A stretch of 36,177 nt of DNA from Nonomuraea turkmeniaca. GTDB taxonomy: Bacteria; Actinomycetota; Actinomycetes; Streptosporangiales; Streptosporangiaceae. The translations under genes and the position numbers were made by a program. Within the stretch, counting starts at the first letter, position 1; every line of letters begins with the position of its first letter. Under the pieces are notes generated by a model. That model searched no databases. It worked only from the letters and a program-made list of their open reading frames with translations, and had not been told where the DNA came from. Positions 16,656 through 25,829 of the stretch are shown here, one piece after another. The stretch lies in the NCBI RefSeq assembly GCF_005889735.1, contig NZ_VCKY01000103.1, positions 1 through 36,177 on the forward strand. The letters are read 5' to 3'.

Positions 16656-16747
16656 GAAGATGACGCTAGCTGCGGTGCCGAGACCTGCGCTTCTCGATTC
16701 CTGACCAGAACGGGCATGGACGGCGGAGACGTCAGCCCGGCTCGCAG

Positions 16748-18304
16748 CTACCGCACCCCTTCGCGCGAAATGACGCCGACCCGCTGTGCCCAACACTGGT
16801 ACGCGGTGGCCAGCTCCGCGACGAGGCCGGGGCGGCGCTCGGCGAGATCGGTCAACTCGGAGCGGTCGGTGTCCATGTCGTAAAGCTCCCATGGCCTCGC
16901 GTGCTCGCGGACCAGCTTCCACCGCCCCCGGCGTACGGCGGCGTTGCCGAGGTGCTCCCAGAACAGGGGCGTGTCCGGGACCGGCGCGCCGCGCAGGGCC
17001 GGCAACATGGTGCGCCCCTCAAGGTGCGGCACCGCCCGCCCTCGGTACTCGCGCGAGTAGTCGACGCCGGCGGCGCCGAGCAGGGTGGGCAGCACGTCGG
17101 TGAGCTGAAAGGGCGTTCGGACGATCCGCCCCGCTGTCAGGCCGCCCGCGGGCCAGTGCACGATGAACGGGGTCGCGATGCCTCCCTCGTGGACCCACCG
17201 TTTGTAGAGGCGGAACGGGGTGTTGGACAGGTTGGCCCACGCGGGACCGTAACTCGCGTAGGTGTCCTCCGGGCCGGGGTCGAGGCCCAGGATGTTGCCG
17301 ACGCGCAACTCGGCGCCTTCCCGGGTGGCCGCCGGCACTATGTGCCGCCTGGCCCGGAACTCCTCGGGCTCACCGAGCGGGAGCGTCTCGGCGCAGCCGC
17401 CGTTGTCCGACAGGAACACCACCAGGGTGTCGTCGGAGACCCCGGCTGCCTCCAGCCGGTCGAGGATACGGCCGATGCCCCGGTCCATCCGCTCCACCTG
17501 GGCCGCGTACACCTGCATGCGGCGTGCCTCCCACGCCTGATCCGGTGCGGCTGCCCACCGTGGTTGCGCCGGGTCGGGCGCGGACAGTGCCGACTCGGCG
17601 CTGAGCAGGCCTTCGGCGCGCAGCCGGTCGAGCCGGCGAGCGCGCAGCTCGTCCCAGCCCGCGGCGTAGACGCCGTCGTACCCGGCGATGTCCTCCTGGG
17701 GCGCGTGCAGCGGCCAGTGCGGCGCGGTGTAGGCGACATAGGCGAAGAACGGACGGCCGGCGGCAGCCTCCCGGCCGATGAACTCCACCGCGTGCTCGGT
17801 GATCGCGTCGGTGTAGAAGAACTGCGGGTCTCGGGCCTCGGCGCTCGCGTCCACCTCGCCGCGGTACAGGGTCGCCGGGTCGTAGTAGCTCCCGCATCCG
17901 CTGAGCGTCCCGAAGAAGTCGGCGAATCCTCGCCGGGTGGGCCACGAGTCGGCCGGCTCCCACAACGGCCCGCTCAGGTGCCATTTGCCCGACATGCCGG
18001 TGGCGTACCCGGCGTCTCGGAGCACCTCGGCGGCGGTCACGCAGCGGTCGTTGAGGCTGCCCGGGTACCCGCCGGGTGCGCCGTTGCCGGCCAGGACGCC
18101 GATACCGGTCTGGTGCGGGTGCAGCCCGGTCAGCAGGGACGCGCGCGACGGGCTGCATCGTGCCGTGTTGTAGAACTGCGACAGCCGCACCCCGGACCGC
18201 CCGATCCGGTCGAGATTCGGCGTGCGGATCTCACCGCCGTAACAGCCGATGTCCGAGTACCCCAGGTCGTCGGCGAGGATCAGCACGATATTGGGCCGTC
18301 TCAC
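16748..18304 (-). CDS. Arylsulfatase-type sulfatase without signal peptide
   Basis: A 518-residue type I sulfatase. The N-terminus PNIVLILADDLGYSDIGCYG holds the metal-binding Asp pair (D12, D13). The maturation motif is C50-S-P-S-R, followed by ASLLTG, so Cys50 should be converted to formylglycine; the Cys-type motif needs a formylglycine-generating enzyme, which is not in this window. GKWHL and LVVFLSDNGG complete the metal/sulfate site. It hydrolyses a sulfate ester. The protein begins directly at the catalytic fold, so it should act in the cytoplasm on an imported substrate. It is the last gene of the ten-gene operon: GTG 18304 overlaps the TGA of the GH13 gene (GTGA). A phosphonate or phosphodiester substrate cannot be fully excluded within this superfamily. 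Confidence 0.9.
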   Translation of the reverse strand: MRRPNIVLILADDLGYSDIGCYGGEIRTPNLDRIGRSGVRLSQFYNTARCSPSRASLLTGLHPHQTGIGVLAGNGAPGGYPGSLNDRCVTAAEVLRDAGYATGMSGKWHLSGPLWEPADSWPTRRGFADFFGTLSGCGSYYDPATLYRGEVDASAEARDPQFFYTDAITEHAVEFIGREAAAGRPFFAYVAYTAPHWPLHAPQEDIAGYDGVYAAGWDELRARRLDRLRAEGLLSAESALSAPDPAQPRWAAAPDQAWEARRMQVYAAQVERMDRGIGRILDRLEAAGVSDDTLVVFLSDNGGCAETLPLGEPEEFRARRHIVPAATREGAELRVGNILGLDPGPEDTYASYGPAWANLSNTPFRLYKRWVHEGGIATPFIVHWPAGGLTAGRIVRTPFQLTDVLPTLLGAAGVDYSREYRGRAVPHLEGRTMLPALRGAPVPDTPLFWEHLGNAAVRRGRWKLVREHARPWELYDMDTDRSELTDLAERRPGLVAELATAYQCWAQRVGVISREGVR

Positions 18305-19938
18305 GGTGTGCTCCCGCCCTGCAGACGCAGCCAGGCGGCCGTGTCCGGCCCGAGCGGATCGCGGCCCGCGTCGAGGGTGTCGCTGCGCAGGAGGGTGACC
18401 GTGTTCGCGGGCACCGGCACCTCCGTGGCGCCGAGATTGACGACGCACGCGAAGTCCGGTCCGCGCCGGAAGTGCAGGACCGGGCCGGCTCGGCCCACCC
18501 AGTCGAGCTCCTGCGGGACATCCAGCTCCCGCCGGATCCGCAGCGCCCGCGCCACGAGGTGATACGTGGAGGCCGGATCGTCCACCTGGTTCGCCACCGA
18601 GAGCCGTCCCCAGCCAGGGGGCTGTGGGAGCCACGGGTCCGCGGACCCGAACCCGGCGCCGTCCGGTGCCGGCGTCCAGGGCAGCGGTACCCGGCAGCCG
18701 TCGCGACCTCGGCGCCGCCCGCCGGAACGGGTCCAGATCGGATCCTGGAGGCGGTCGTCGGGGATGTCCATGTAGTCGGGCAGCCCGAGTTCCTCACCCT
18801 GATAGAGGTAGGCGACGCCGGGCAGCGCCAGCATCAGCAGCAGCGCGGCCCTGGCGCGCCGGCGGCCCAGGTCCTCGTCGACCGGGCCCAGCTCGTGGCC
18901 GGACCTTCCCTGATGCTTGCGGGTGTCGGCACGGCCGTAACGGGTCACCGTCCGTTCGACGTCGTGGTTGGACAGCACCCAGGTGGGCGGCGCACCGGAG
19001 AGGGACATCGTGCGGAGCGTGGAGTCGATCACCGTGAACAGATCGCCGGCGTCCCAGGCGGACTGCAGAAAGGGGAAGTTGAAGGCGGTGTGGAGTTGGG
19101 CCGGCGCCACGTACCGGGCCAGCCGCTCGGGATCCGCCACCCACGCCTCGGCCACGAAGACCCTTGGCGGGTCGTACGCATCGGCCACCGCGCGCCAGCC
19201 CTGGTAGATGGCGTGCACCTCGTCGCGGTCCCGGTGCGGATGGTCCGGCACGTCAGTCAGGACGAGCAGGTCTTCCTCCCGGTAGCCCAGGTCGGGATAG
19301 CCGGGGTGCTTGACGAGGCCGGTGGCGACGTCGATCCGGAACCCGTCGACGCCGCGGTCGAACCAGAAACGCAGCAGGTCCAGGAACTCGGCGCGGACCT
19401 CGGGGTTGGACCAGTTCAGGTCGGCCTGGCTGGGATCGAACAGGTGCAGGTACCACTGCCCGTCGGGCACCCGCGTCCAGGCCGGGCCGCCGAACGTGCT
19501 GCGCCAGTCGTTGGGCACGACCTCCCCGGTGACTCCTCGGCCGTCCAGAAAGTGGTACCTGGCGCGTTCCGCGGAGCCCGGCGGGGCGGCGAGCGCGGCC
19601 TGGAACCAGGGGTGTTCGGTGGAGGTGTGGTTCGGCACGACGTCCAGGATGACCCTCAGCCCATGCCGGTGCGCCTCCGCGACGAGTTGCTCGGCCTCGC
19701 GTACGTCGCCGTATTCGCGGGCGATGGCGCGATAGTCGGATACGTCGTAGCCCCCGTCATTGTTCGGCGACTCGTACCACGGCGTGATCCAGATGGCGTC
19801 GACACCGAGGCCGGCCAGATAGCTCAGGCGGCTGCGGATCCCGGCGATGTCGCCGATCCCGTCCCCGTCGCCGTCCGCGAACGACCGGATGTAGACCTGA
19901 TAGATCACCGCGGTGCGCCACCACTCGACGTCACCCAT
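18301..19938 (-). CDS. GH13 alpha-glucosidase (oligo-1,6-glucosidase-like)
   Basis: A 545-residue cytoplasmic glycoside hydrolase. The opening WWRTAVIYQVYIRSFADGDG and GVDAIWITPWYESPNNDGGY are typical of the alpha-glucosidase group of GH13. Catalytic residues are visible: nucleophile D203 (GFRIDVATG), acid/base E264 (VFVAEAWV) and D326 (LSNHDVERT), plus the conserved DVVPNHTS. A C-terminal beta domain follows. It releases glucose from the non-reducing end of an alpha-glucoside. No signal peptide, so it acts after import. Its ATG overlaps the aldolase stop by eight bases, and its stop overlaps the sulfatase start. The preferred linkage (1,4, 1,6, sucrose- or trehalose-type) cannot be read from the sequence by eye. 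Confidence 0.92.
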   Translation of the reverse strand: MGDVEWWRTAVIYQVYIRSFADGDGDGIGDIAGIRSRLSYLAGLGVDAIWITPWYESPNNDGGYDVSDYRAIAREYGDVREAEQLVAEAHRHGLRVILDVVPNHTSTEHPWFQAALAAPPGSAERARYHFLDGRGVTGEVVPNDWRSTFGGPAWTRVPDGQWYLHLFDPSQADLNWSNPEVRAEFLDLLRFWFDRGVDGFRIDVATGLVKHPGYPDLGYREEDLLVLTDVPDHPHRDRDEVHAIYQGWRAVADAYDPPRVFVAEAWVADPERLARYVAPAQLHTAFNFPFLQSAWDAGDLFTVIDSTLRTMSLSGAPPTWVLSNHDVERTVTRYGRADTRKHQGRSGHELGPVDEDLGRRRARAALLLMLALPGVAYLYQGEELGLPDYMDIPDDRLQDPIWTRSGGRRRGRDGCRVPLPWTPAPDGAGFGSADPWLPQPPGWGRLSVANQVDDPASTYHLVARALRIRRELDVPQELDWVGRAGPVLHFRRGPDFACVVNLGATEVPVPANTVTLLRSDTLDAGRDPLGPDTAAWLRLQGGSTP

Positions 19939-20842
19939 CGGCGGCTCCGATCAGTTCCGGCTCGATTCCGGTCAGGAATTCGCGGAGCGCCGCCAGCTCG
20001 CCGTCGTCGAGGGTCCGCAGCGGTGGGGCGACCGCTGCCCGGCACAGACCCCGCATGGCCAGGGTCGCCTTGACGACCGGTACTCCGGCCCTGATCCGGT
20101 GCACCCCGAGCAGCCGGATGACCCGCTTCTGGGCCAGTGCGGCACGTTCCTGATCGCCGGCGCGATACGCGGCGACCAGCTCCAGCGCGACGCGCGGGGC
20201 GATGTTGGCGATCCCGGGGGTGATCCCGTCCGCGCCCGCGGCCAGCGCGCCGAGCATCGTGCCTTCGGCTCCCTGGTTCACCCCGAAGTCCGGCCGATCG
20301 CTTTTGACCTCGAGCCACTGACGCAGGATGTCCGTCTCACCCGAGCTGTCCTTGACGCCGACGATGTGCTCCATGTCGGCGACGGCCGCGATCGAGCCCT
20401 TAGAGAACGGCGGCGCGTACCGGGGGATGTTGTACGCGATCACCGGCACGGCGGCGGTACTCGTCGCTCGGTAGTGTTCGATGATGTCGCGCTCGTCATG
20501 GTGGAAATAGCAGGGCGGGCTGAGGGCGACCGCGTCGCATCCGGCCTCGGCGGCGATCTCGGCCCGGCTGAGCGATTCACGGGTGCCGGCGGCGGAGACG
20601 TTGACGATGACGGCGCCATCCGGCACCAGCCGCCGCCAGTGGTCGATGGCGTCGCCGAGGAACGCGCCAATCTCCGCAGTCTGGTGCAACGGCCCCTCCC
20701 CGTTCGTGCCGAGGAGCATGATCTTCGTGATGCCCGCGGCGGCGAGCGCGCCGAAGTATCGCAGGCCGGCCGCGAGGTCCGGCCGGCCGCTCTCGCCGAT
20801 CGGGGTCACGGCGGGGACGATCACGCCTGACGCGGACATCAT
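19931..20842 (-). CDS. DapA/NanA-family aldolase or dehydratase
   Basis: A 303-residue class I aldolase-family enzyme with a TIM barrel. GTNGEGPLHQTAE matches the GT-x-GE carboxylate-binding loop. Y137 (AYNIPRY) and the Schiff-base lysine K164 (VGVKDSSGE) lie at the usual spacing. Family members include dihydrodipicolinate synthase, N-acetylneuraminate lyase and 2-keto-3-deoxy sugar acid aldolases and dehydratases. Its place between a FAD oxidoreductase and an alpha-glucosidase argues for a role in sugar acid breakdown, not lysine synthesis. The start is ATG 20842 or the adjacent ATG 20839. It overlaps the oxidoreductase TGA. The C-terminal helices are complete. Confidence 0.9.
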   Translation of the reverse strand: MMSASGVIVPAVTPIGESGRPDLAAGLRYFGALAAAGITKIMLLGTNGEGPLHQTAEIGAFLGDAIDHWRRLVPDGAVIVNVSAAGTRESLSRAEIAAEAGCDAVALSPPCYFHHDERDIIEHYRATSTAAVPVIAYNIPRYAPPFSKGSIAAVADMEHIVGVKDSSGETDILRQWLEVKSDRPDFGVNQGAEGTMLGALAAGADGITPGIANIAPRVALELVAAYRAGDQERAALAQKRVIRLLGVHRIRAGVPVVKATLAMRGLCRAAVAPPLRTLDDGELAALREFLTGIEPELIGAADG

Positions 20843-22452
20843 CAGTACCCCCGGATCTCTGGCCAGGCCAGCTCGACGCCGTCGGCCTTCAGCGCGCTCT
20901 GGAACGCCCGCAGGTGTCCCTCCTTGCGCCTGACGTCGTGCGGCTCCACCGTCTCCCCCAGGCAGTAGGCCACCAGCGAGGCGGCGGCCTCGCCGATGTT
21001 CCACTCCACCGGGTGGAGCCGGTAGCAGCCGTTGGTGATGTGCGTGCTGCCGATGTTCTTGCCGGCCGGCAGCAGGTTCCTCATGCGCACGGGCAGCAGG
21101 GCGCCGAGCGGGATCTGGAACGGGCAACTGGCGACGTCGATGTAGTTGTCGCCGCCCGTGGAGGGGTGCAGGTCGATCCGGTACATGCCGATCCCGACCG
21201 TGTCGTCGTACCGCGTCGCGCCCGCCGTACCCCGCACGGCGAGAGACACGTCCTGTTCGACGACCGTGTACTCGGCCCTGATCCGCCGGGACTCGCGGAT
21301 GTACGGCGCGGCGGCGAAGCCGTCGGGAGTGTCCATGACATCCGGCCGCAGCCGCAGTCCCGGCCAGCCCCGGCCGCCGTCCGGCCGCGGCGCCTCGGTC
21401 TGCAGCCAGTAGAGCATGCTCGCGGAGAGCTCACGCGCACCGGCGAGATGGCGGGCCTTCTCCTCCTCGCTCACCCCGATGATGGGCCCCGCCACATAGT
21501 CGATCATCGGCCAGTTCACCAGGGTGACGTCACTGGTCACGAAGCCGGGCTCGTACAGCTCGCGGGCGACGGCCCGGCGGAACTCCCACAGTTCGCGGTC
21601 CCCGGGGTCCTCGCTCTGGTCGGCGAGCACGGGCCCGGACCGGATGTTCGGGGTGAACGTCCGCGTCAGCGGCTCCCGCGTCCGCGGGTCCGGGGCGGTC
21701 AGCCCCACCTGCGGTCCCGGCCAGTAATCGGGACGGTACGCGCGCCAGTAGTCGTACGCTGCCGGCCGGGCGATCACGTGGTCCTCGCCCTCCCGGTGAT
21801 CGACGGCGAACACCCAGGAGAACGCCTGCATGTTGCCGGGCTGCGCCACCTCGGGCGCGCTCGGCTCACCGGTCTCGTGCCGGGACTCGAACCCGGTGAC
21901 ATGCTCCGCTCCGGCGAGCGGCAGGACGTCACCGAGCTCGGTGGCGTCCAGATAGTACGGGCTCGTGATGTGCACCAGGCCAACGTCCGCGCAGTCCACC
22001 GTCACGCTGCGGACCCGGTCGCCGTCGGTCTCCGCCGCCACCGGCCGCGCACCGAGCAGGATGCGCAGCCGGCCGCTGCTCACGTAGGGGTCGACCAGCG
22101 CGCGCAACACCGCACCGCTGACCCGCGGCTCATGGCACAACGCACCGACCCGGCCCAGACCGGGATTCAGGTATGGCTCGTTCCTGGCCGCCGCGGTGAG
22201 GGGATACCACGTCCGGTAGTAGTCACGAACCGCGGTCCGGTACCGACGGTAGGAGGCGGTGCAACCGAACTGCTCGATCCACCTGTGCTCATCCGGGGGC
22301 ACTCCCTGGCTGGTGAACTGCCCGCCGATGCGGTCGCCCTCCTCGGTCAGCACCACCCGCAGCCCGTGTCGCAGAGCTGCGAGCGCGGCGGCGACTCCGC
22401 CGACACCGCCGCCGATGATGGCGAGATCCGCATCAGTGATCCGCGATTCCAA
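20842..22452 (-). CDS. FAD-dependent oxidoreductase (FAD_oxidored/PF12831-like)
   Basis: A 536-residue flavoprotein. The Rossmann fingerprint is AIIGGGVGGVAAALAAL (GxGxxG at about 14-19), followed by VLTEEGDRIGGQFTSQGV. The C-terminal FAD part has LLPAGKNIGSTHITNGCYR and LHPVEWNIGEAAASL, which is typical of the FAD-dependent oxidoreductases found in bacterial carbohydrate-utilisation loci. Its reaction is unproven. It could oxidise a sugar hydroxyl before aldol or dehydration chemistry. No ATG is available near the start: TTG 22452, five bases after AGGGGGA, is the only well-placed start before the Rossmann motif. It lies 26 bp after the ATPase gene and overlaps the aldolase start. Confidence 0.87.
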   Translation of the reverse strand: MESRITDADLAIIGGGVGGVAAALAALRHGLRVVLTEEGDRIGGQFTSQGVPPDEHRWIEQFGCTASYRRYRTAVRDYYRTWYPLTAAARNEPYLNPGLGRVGALCHEPRVSGAVLRALVDPYVSSGRLRILLGARPVAAETDGDRVRSVTVDCADVGLVHITSPYYLDATELGDVLPLAGAEHVTGFESRHETGEPSAPEVAQPGNMQAFSWVFAVDHREGEDHVIARPAAYDYWRAYRPDYWPGPQVGLTAPDPRTREPLTRTFTPNIRSGPVLADQSEDPGDRELWEFRRAVARELYEPGFVTSDVTLVNWPMIDYVAGPIIGVSEEEKARHLAGARELSASMLYWLQTEAPRPDGGRGWPGLRLRPDVMDTPDGFAAAPYIRESRRIRAEYTVVEQDVSLAVRGTAGATRYDDTVGIGMYRIDLHPSTGGDNYIDVASCPFQIPLGALLPVRMRNLLPAGKNIGSTHITNGCYRLHPVEWNIGEAAASLVAYCLGETVEPHDVRRKEGHLRAFQSALKADGVELAWPEIRGY

Positions 22453-22478
22453 CGTGTTCCCCCTGTTTGCGTGTGGAT

Positions 22479-23267
22479 TCAGGCGCCCTCTAGGTCGAGG
22501 GCGGCGTCGAGGAGCTTCCTGGTGTACGGATGACCGGGCCGTTCGAACAGATCGTCGGCGGTCGCGGTCTCGACCAGGCGGCCCTGGTGCATGACCGCCA
22601 CCCGGTCCGCGATCTGCCGGACCACCCCGAGATCGTGGGTGATGAAGAGGATGGCGAGCCCGCGAGCGGCGCGCAGGCCGGTCAGCAGTCGCAGGATCTG
22701 CGACTGCACCGAGACGTCGAGTGCCGAGACGGCCTCGTCGCAGACCAGTAGCCGGGGCCGCAGGGCGAGCGCGCGGGCGATGCTGACCCGCTGGCACTGC
22801 CCGCCGGACAGGGCCGTGGCACGCCGGGTGGCGACATCGGCGTCCAGGCCGACGTCCGCGAGAAGTTCGTGGATCGCGGCATCCCAGGATCGACCGTCCG
22901 GGGCGGCCGAGGGATGGGTCCGCCAGGTCTCGGCGATGATCGACCGGACGGTCATCCGGGGGTTGAGCGAGGCCGCGGGATCCTGGAAGACCATCTGGAT
23001 CGCCCGCCGGGTCGCCGGTGGCCGCTTCGCCACCGGGCCCACCGGAGCTCCGTCGAACAGGACCGCCCCTTTCTGGCGTGCCTGGAGTCCGACGACACAG
23101 CGGGCGACCGTGGTCTTTCCCGAGCCGGATTCCCCGACGATCGCCAGGGTCTCGTCAGGGCGGAGCGTGAAGGAGACGCCGTCGACGGCGTTCGGTTTGG
23201 TGCCGCGCCTGCGCTCCCACCTGGTGTGGAAGTTGACGACGAGGTCGCGTACCTCGATCAAGCTCAC
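22479..23267 (-). CDS. Peptide/oligosaccharide ABC transporter ATPase (DppF/OppF-like)
   Basis: A 262-residue ATPase. Walker A GESGSGKT, Q-loop MVFQDPAASLNPRM, signature LSGGQCQRVSIARAL, Walker B LLVCDEAVSALD and the switch HDLG are all present. It ends GHPYTRKLLDAAL, soon after the nucleotide domain, so the Cys-containing C-terminal extension of the DppD partner is absent; this is seen in many OppF-type subunits. The start is GTG 23267 after GGAGGAAG, overlapping the upstream TGA (GTGA). Its partner is the preceding ATPase, and together they drive the two permeases encoded upstream in the operon. Confidence 0.92.
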   Translation of the reverse strand: MSLIEVRDLVVNFHTRWERRRGTKPNAVDGVSFTLRPDETLAIVGESGSGKTTVARCVVGLQARQKGAVLFDGAPVGPVAKRPPATRRAIQMVFQDPAASLNPRMTVRSIIAETWRTHPSAAPDGRSWDAAIHELLADVGLDADVATRRATALSGGQCQRVSIARALALRPRLLVCDEAVSALDVSVQSQILRLLTGLRAARGLAILFITHDLGVVRQIADRVAVMHQGRLVETATADDLFERPGHPYTRKLLDAALDLEGA

Positions 23268-24280
23268 GCTTCCTCCGGGAAGTGACAGGCGACCTGCCGG
23301 CCGGCGGCGACCTGGCGCATCTGCGGTACCTCGCTTCGGCACCGGTCCTGGGCCTTGGCGCACCGCGGGTGGAAGGGGCATCCGCTCGGGCGTTCGGCCG
23401 GGCTCACCGGGTTGCCCGGCAGCGGCTCGGCGATGGCCGTTTTGCTGCGTACGGCCGGGACGCTCACCACAAGCGCCCGCGTGTACGGGTGTGCCGGGCT
23501 GTTGAGCACCTCGCGGCCGCTGCCGACCTCGCAGATCCGGCCGGCGTACATGACGACGACCTCGTCCGCCACGTGCGCCATCACCCGCAGGTCGTGGCTG
23601 ACCAGGAGCATGGCCATGCCCTCCTCGTCGCGGACGCGCCTCAGCAGCGCGAGGATGCGGGCCTGCACGGTGACGTCGAGCGCCGTCGTCGGTTCATCGG
23701 CGAGGATGAGCTGCGGCGAACCGGCGAGTGCCGTCGCCACCATGGCTCGCTGTCGCAAACCGCCCGAATACTGGTGCGGATACTGGGCATGCCGGGTCTC
23801 CGGATTCGGGATGCCCACCCGGTCGAGCAGGTCGATCACGGTCCGGCGGACCTCCTTCGCGGGCATGCCGCCGCGCCGCAGGATCTCGCCGACCTGCCGG
23901 CCGATCGTCTGCGTCGGGTCCAGCGCCGCCTGGGGGTCCTGGAAGATCATCGCGATGCCGCGCCCACGCAGCCGGCGCCGGTCCTGCTCCGCCATGGTGA
24001 CCAGGTCCTCACCGTGCCACGCCATCCGTCCGGAGACCGCCGCGCCGGCCGGCAGCAGGCCGATGATCGCTGTCGCCGTCATCGTCTTGCCGCTGCCCGA
24101 TTCACCGATCAGGCCGGTGGTCCGGCCCTCCGCGACGGTGAACGAGACATCGTCCACCACGCGGACCTGGCCGGCCGGGCCTGGCAGGTCGATCGACAGG
24201 TGCTCGACCCGGAGCAGCGGAGCGGGCTCCGCGTCGAGCACCGCCGATGACGGATCGGTGACGTTCGAAGACCGGTTCAC
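23264..24280 (-). CDS. Peptide/oligosaccharide ABC transporter ATPase (DppD/OppD-like)
   Basis: A 338-residue ATPase. Walker A GESGSGKT, Q-loop MIFQDPQAALDPT, signature YSGGLRQRAMVATAL (Tyr where most have Leu), Walker B LILADEPTTALD and the H-loop SHDL are intact. The C-terminal oligopeptide-transporter extension carries CPFHPRC and two further cysteines, the set that binds an iron-sulfur cluster in characterised DppD/OppD homologues. GTG 24280 overlaps the binding-protein TGA. Families of this type carry peptides, nickel or, commonly in Actinobacteria and Thermotogae, oligosaccharides; the neighbours favour oligosaccharides. Confidence 0.92.
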   Translation of the reverse strand: MNRSSNVTDPSSAVLDAEPAPLLRVEHLSIDLPGPAGQVRVVDDVSFTVAEGRTTGLIGESGSGKTMTATAIIGLLPAGAAVSGRMAWHGEDLVTMAEQDRRRLRGRGIAMIFQDPQAALDPTQTIGRQVGEILRRGGMPAKEVRRTVIDLLDRVGIPNPETRHAQYPHQYSGGLRQRAMVATALAGSPQLILADEPTTALDVTVQARILALLRRVRDEEGMAMLLVSHDLRVMAHVADEVVVMYAGRICEVGSGREVLNSPAHPYTRALVVSVPAVRSKTAIAEPLPGNPVSPAERPSGCPFHPRCAKAQDRCRSEVPQMRQVAAGRQVACHFPEEA

Positions 24281-25800
24281 GATCCACCGGTGCCAATCCG
24301 GACGGTGGAGAAGTCCGGCGTGAGCCCCGGAGTGATGGCGAGGCCCTGCACGGACTTGTTCCGGACGTACAGGTTCCGCACGAACATGGGGTACATGCCG
24401 ACCGCGTCATCCCAGATGATCTTGTTGGCCTTCGCGTACAGGTCCTGCCGCTTGGCGGTGTCGCTGGTCGAGCCCGCCTGCGCCAGCAGGTCGTCCAGGT
24501 CCGGGTGGCAGTAGCCCGTGCGCTTGGCCGCGCAGGTGTACAACCGGCCGAGGTTGGTCGCCGCGTCGAAGCCGGCGGTGCCGAGTTGCTGGATGTTCAG
24601 ATCCCATTTGAGCGCCAGCAGATCCTGCAGGAAGACCGCCGCCTCCTTCTGGGTCGGCTCGACCTTGACCCCTATCTTCGCGAGGTCGCTCGCCACCGCG
24701 TCGGCGAACTGCTGGAACTGCGGCTGGGAGAACTGGGCCTGGATCGTCTGGTCGTAATCCCAGCCGGCGTCGTCCAGCGCCTTCTTGGCCGCGACCGGGT
24801 CGTATCGCACCGGGGTCTGCGGCGCGTAGCCGAGTACGTTGGGGCTCACCACCGAGTCCGCCACCGAACCGGTCTCCGGGAACAGCGACTTGATGATGGT
24901 GGGGAAGTCAACCGCCTGCCACAGCGCGCGCCGGACGGCGGCTTCCTTGAGTCCCTTGCGGGAGCTGTTCATCCACATGGTGATGACGCCGCTACCCGAG
25001 TCCTTCTCCACCACGAGGTCGGGGTTCCCCTTAAGGCCCGGCAACTGGTCGTCCGGGACCGCCCACGTCATGTCCACCTCGCCGGTCTTCAGTGCGGTCA
25101 TCTTCGCCGCCATCTCCCCGATGCTGCGCAGTTCCAGGCGGTTCAGCGCCGGCTTGCCGCCCCAGTAGCCGGGGTTGGGGGCGAGCACCAGGCTCTGGCC
25201 CGGCGTGAACCGCTCGACGACGAACGGGCCGGAGCCGATCGGCTTGGTCCAGCCGTCGTTCTGGTGCGCGGCGGGGGTGACATAGAAGGTGATGAGCTTG
25301 CCGAGCAACGCGGGATCGGGGCCCTTGGCCGTGATGACGACCGTGTTCGTACCGCTCGCCTTGGCCTCATGGCCGGTGAAGTTGGCGGCCATCGCGCCCT
25401 TGAGCTCCAGGAGCCGGTTGAAGGAGGCGACGACGTCAGCGCTGGTGACCGGGGTGCCGTCAGAGAACTTGACGTTGTTCCGCAGCGTGAAGGTCCACTC
25501 CGTGGCGTCTTCGTCAGGCTGCCACGACTCGGCGAGCACGCCCTCGAACTTGCCCTCCCCGACCGTACGGACCAGCGGGCTGAAGATCGCCTTGGCGGCG
25601 ACCTGGGTGCCGTTGTCCATCGAGGAGGCACCGTGCGGGTCGAGGTTCTCGATCGGGGTCCACACGGCGACGGCCAGCTCCTGCGGCACGTCACCACCGG
25701 CCGACGAGCCGCCGGTGGTGGTGCTGCAAGCGACCAGCCCGGCGATGGAAACCGTCGCGGCGGCCAGGGCCACCGCACGACGAAGCCGAATGAGCCTCAT
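24277..25800 (-). CDS. Family 5 extracellular solute-binding lipoprotein
   Basis: A 507-residue lipoprotein: signal with lipobox GLVAC (Cys25), then a short Thr/Gly/Ser linker and the family 5 domain. Recognisable pieces are WTPIENLDPHGASSMDNG, FEGVLAESWQPDEDATEWTF with LRNNVKFSDGTPVTSADV, GSGPFVVERF and NPGYWGGKPALNRLE. These proteins capture peptides or oligosaccharides outside the membrane and deliver them to DppB/DppC-like permeases. Start ATG 25800 follows a strong AGGAGGG. It is separated from the permease by 29 bp, the longest gap in the front half of the operon, and so has its own strong ribosome binding site, as expected for the most abundant component. Confidence 0.92.
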   Translation of the reverse strand: MRLIRLRRAVALAAATVSIAGLVACSTTTGGSSAGGDVPQELAVAVWTPIENLDPHGASSMDNGTQVAAKAIFSPLVRTVGEGKFEGVLAESWQPDEDATEWTFTLRNNVKFSDGTPVTSADVVASFNRLLELKGAMAANFTGHEAKASGTNTVVITAKGPDPALLGKLITFYVTPAAHQNDGWTKPIGSGPFVVERFTPGQSLVLAPNPGYWGGKPALNRLELRSIGEMAAKMTALKTGEVDMTWAVPDDQLPGLKGNPDLVVEKDSGSGVITMWMNSSRKGLKEAAVRRALWQAVDFPTIIKSLFPETGSVADSVVSPNVLGYAPQTPVRYDPVAAKKALDDAGWDYDQTIQAQFSQPQFQQFADAVASDLAKIGVKVEPTQKEAAVFLQDLLALKWDLNIQQLGTAGFDAATNLGRLYTCAAKRTGYCHPDLDDLLAQAGSTSDTAKRQDLYAKANKIIWDDAVGMYPMFVRNLYVRNKSVQGLAITPGLTPDFSTVRIGTGGS

Positions 25801-25829
25801 GGAATTCCCTCCTGACATTGGCTGAGCAG

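Noticed and set aside
16901..18562. A 553-residue plus-strand frame
   Set aside because: Antisense to the sulfatase; no ribosome binding site and no motif.
18076..20073. A 665-residue open frame on the plus strand
   Set aside because: It lies opposite the GH13 gene and parts of its neighbours, whose motifs and catalytic residues are complete; its composition is Arg/Gly/Val-rich as expected of antisense frames in GC-rich DNA.
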